DNA of 32,090 nt from Syntrophales bacterium (lineage in GTDB: Bacteria; Desulfobacterota; Syntrophia; Syntrophales; UBA2251). The translations under genes and the position numbers were made by a program. The stretch lies in NCBI GenBank assembly GCA_023230905.1, contig JALNWL010000008.1, forward strand, positions 1 to 32,090. Reading direction: 5' to 3'. Below are positions 31,564-32,090 of the stretch, piece by piece; the first letter of the stretch is position 1; each line of letters starts with the position of its first letter. The notes under the pieces are model-generated. The model ran no database searches. It worked only from the letters and a program-made list of their open reading frames with translations, and had not been told where the DNA came from.

Positions 31564-32090
31564 TCAGGTCTGCCATCCGTGCTCCCCGATCAGGCTCACG
31601 AACCGGCATCCGCCCAGATCTTCCTGCTTGATGTCGCCGGCATCTTCCGATTGCCGGATCACCCGGACGAGGTCCTGCGTGTGGCGGTCCCCGACCGGGA
31701 TGACCAGGCGTCCGCCCACCGCAAGCTGCTCGACGAGAATTCGGGGAACGCGCGGGGCGCCCGCCGTCACGATGATCGCATCGAACGGGGATTCTTCCCG
31801 CCAACCGTACGTCCCGTCGCCGATCCGGATCGCGACGTTGTAATCGTCCAGGGCGTCGAGAATCTTGCGGGCCCGGCTGGCCAGCGGAGCCACCCGCTCG
31901 ATGGAAAAGACCTGATCCGCCAACGCCGCCAGCACGGCCGTCTGGTAACCCGATCCGGTGCCGATTTCCAGCACCCGCTCGGACCCGCGTAATTCAAGGG
32001 CGGCCGTCATCAGGGCGACGATGTAGGGCTGTGAAATGGTCTGGCCCGCATCGATGGGCAGCGGATGGTCGAAATAGGCCTGATCCCTCA
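31564..32090 (-). CDS. pcm: Protein-L-isoaspartate O-methyltransferase, 5'-truncated by the window edge
   Basis: Methylates isoaspartyl residues in aged proteins using SAM, starting their repair. The frame stays open to the window end, so the start is outside. 175 codons are visible, about 80 per cent of the usual 210-220 aa. The visible part begins RDQAYFDHPLPIDAGQTISQPYIVALM, with the active-site GQTISQP segment. SAM motif I is VLEIGTGSGYQTAVLA, later come YGWREESPFDAIIVTAGAP and LAVGGRLVIPVG. An internal ATG at 32010 is not the real start, since conserved sequence continues beyond it. The next gene downstream is nlpD-like. Confidence 0.95.
   Translation of the reverse strand, partial: RDQAYFDHPLPIDAGQTISQPYIVALMTAALELRGSERVLEIGTGSGYQTAVLAALADQVFSIERVAPLASRARKILDALDDYNVAIRIGDGTYGWREESPFDAIIVTAGAPRVPRILVEQLAVGGRLVIPVGDRHTQDLVRVIRQSEDAGDIKQEDLGGCRFVSLIGEHGWQT

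Noticed and set aside
1..32090. tRNA or rRNA genes, insertion sequences, prophage
   Set aside because: Reading both strands I saw no tRNA-like cloverleaf, rRNA segment, transposase or integrase. A tRNA or covariance-model scan was not possible here.

Overview
The window is a gene-dense, GC-rich bacterial chromosome segment with 24 genes that I accept, 22 of them on the minus strand. Gene content and order (carD, a membrane PIN-TRAM protein, an ispDF fusion and gltX in a row; valS-nadC-birA; pcm-nlpD; a PccB-type carboxyltransferase; an alanine/lysine-rich histone-like protein) suggest a deltaproteobacterium (Desulfobacterota), perhaps near the syntrophic lineages. This is inference from content; no rRNA or tRNA is present to test it.

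Layout, left to right. At 5-4309 valS, nadC and birA form a tight minus-strand operon. At 4502-5719 lies a TPR/S-layer-homology lipoprotein with its own promoter. At 5831-8575 are mutL and miaA. At 8621-18648 is the most unusual region: six exported proteins read from one good sigma-70-type promoter to one good terminator. At 18645-21666 are pgk, truA and rfbD. At 21873-23456 is a plus-strand carboxyltransferase. A 526-bp intergenic stretch with a strong promoter follows, then a histone-like gene (23983-24738). At 24941-29306 are carD, PIN-TRAM, ispDF and gltX. At 29400-32090 are a radical SAM protein, an NlpD-like protein and a truncated pcm.

The six-gene cluster encodes, in transcription order, a FlgT-like protein, a TPR lipoprotein with a CsgG-like domain, a six-FN3 protein with a CsgG/TolB-N-like head, a 111-aa exported protein, a GNA1162/DUF799-like lipoprotein with FN3 and two beta-helix modules, and an LPP20-family protein. 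Four of the six carry divergent versions of what looks like the same alpha/beta envelope domain, each joined to different binding modules. No flagellar or curli genes are in view. I propose an uncharacterised periplasmic/outer-membrane assembly, possibly helped by the nearby SLH lipoprotein. The beta-helix gene contains a run of 12 G in its reading frame and a run of 8 G in a candidate promoter spacer lies just downstream, so part of the system may be phase-variable.

Most other genes are housekeeping: translation (valS, gltX), tRNA modification (miaA, truA), isoprenoid, NAD and biotin metabolism, glycolysis, mismatch repair and protein repair. Many adjacent genes overlap by ATGA or are closely spaced, which supports operon transcription.
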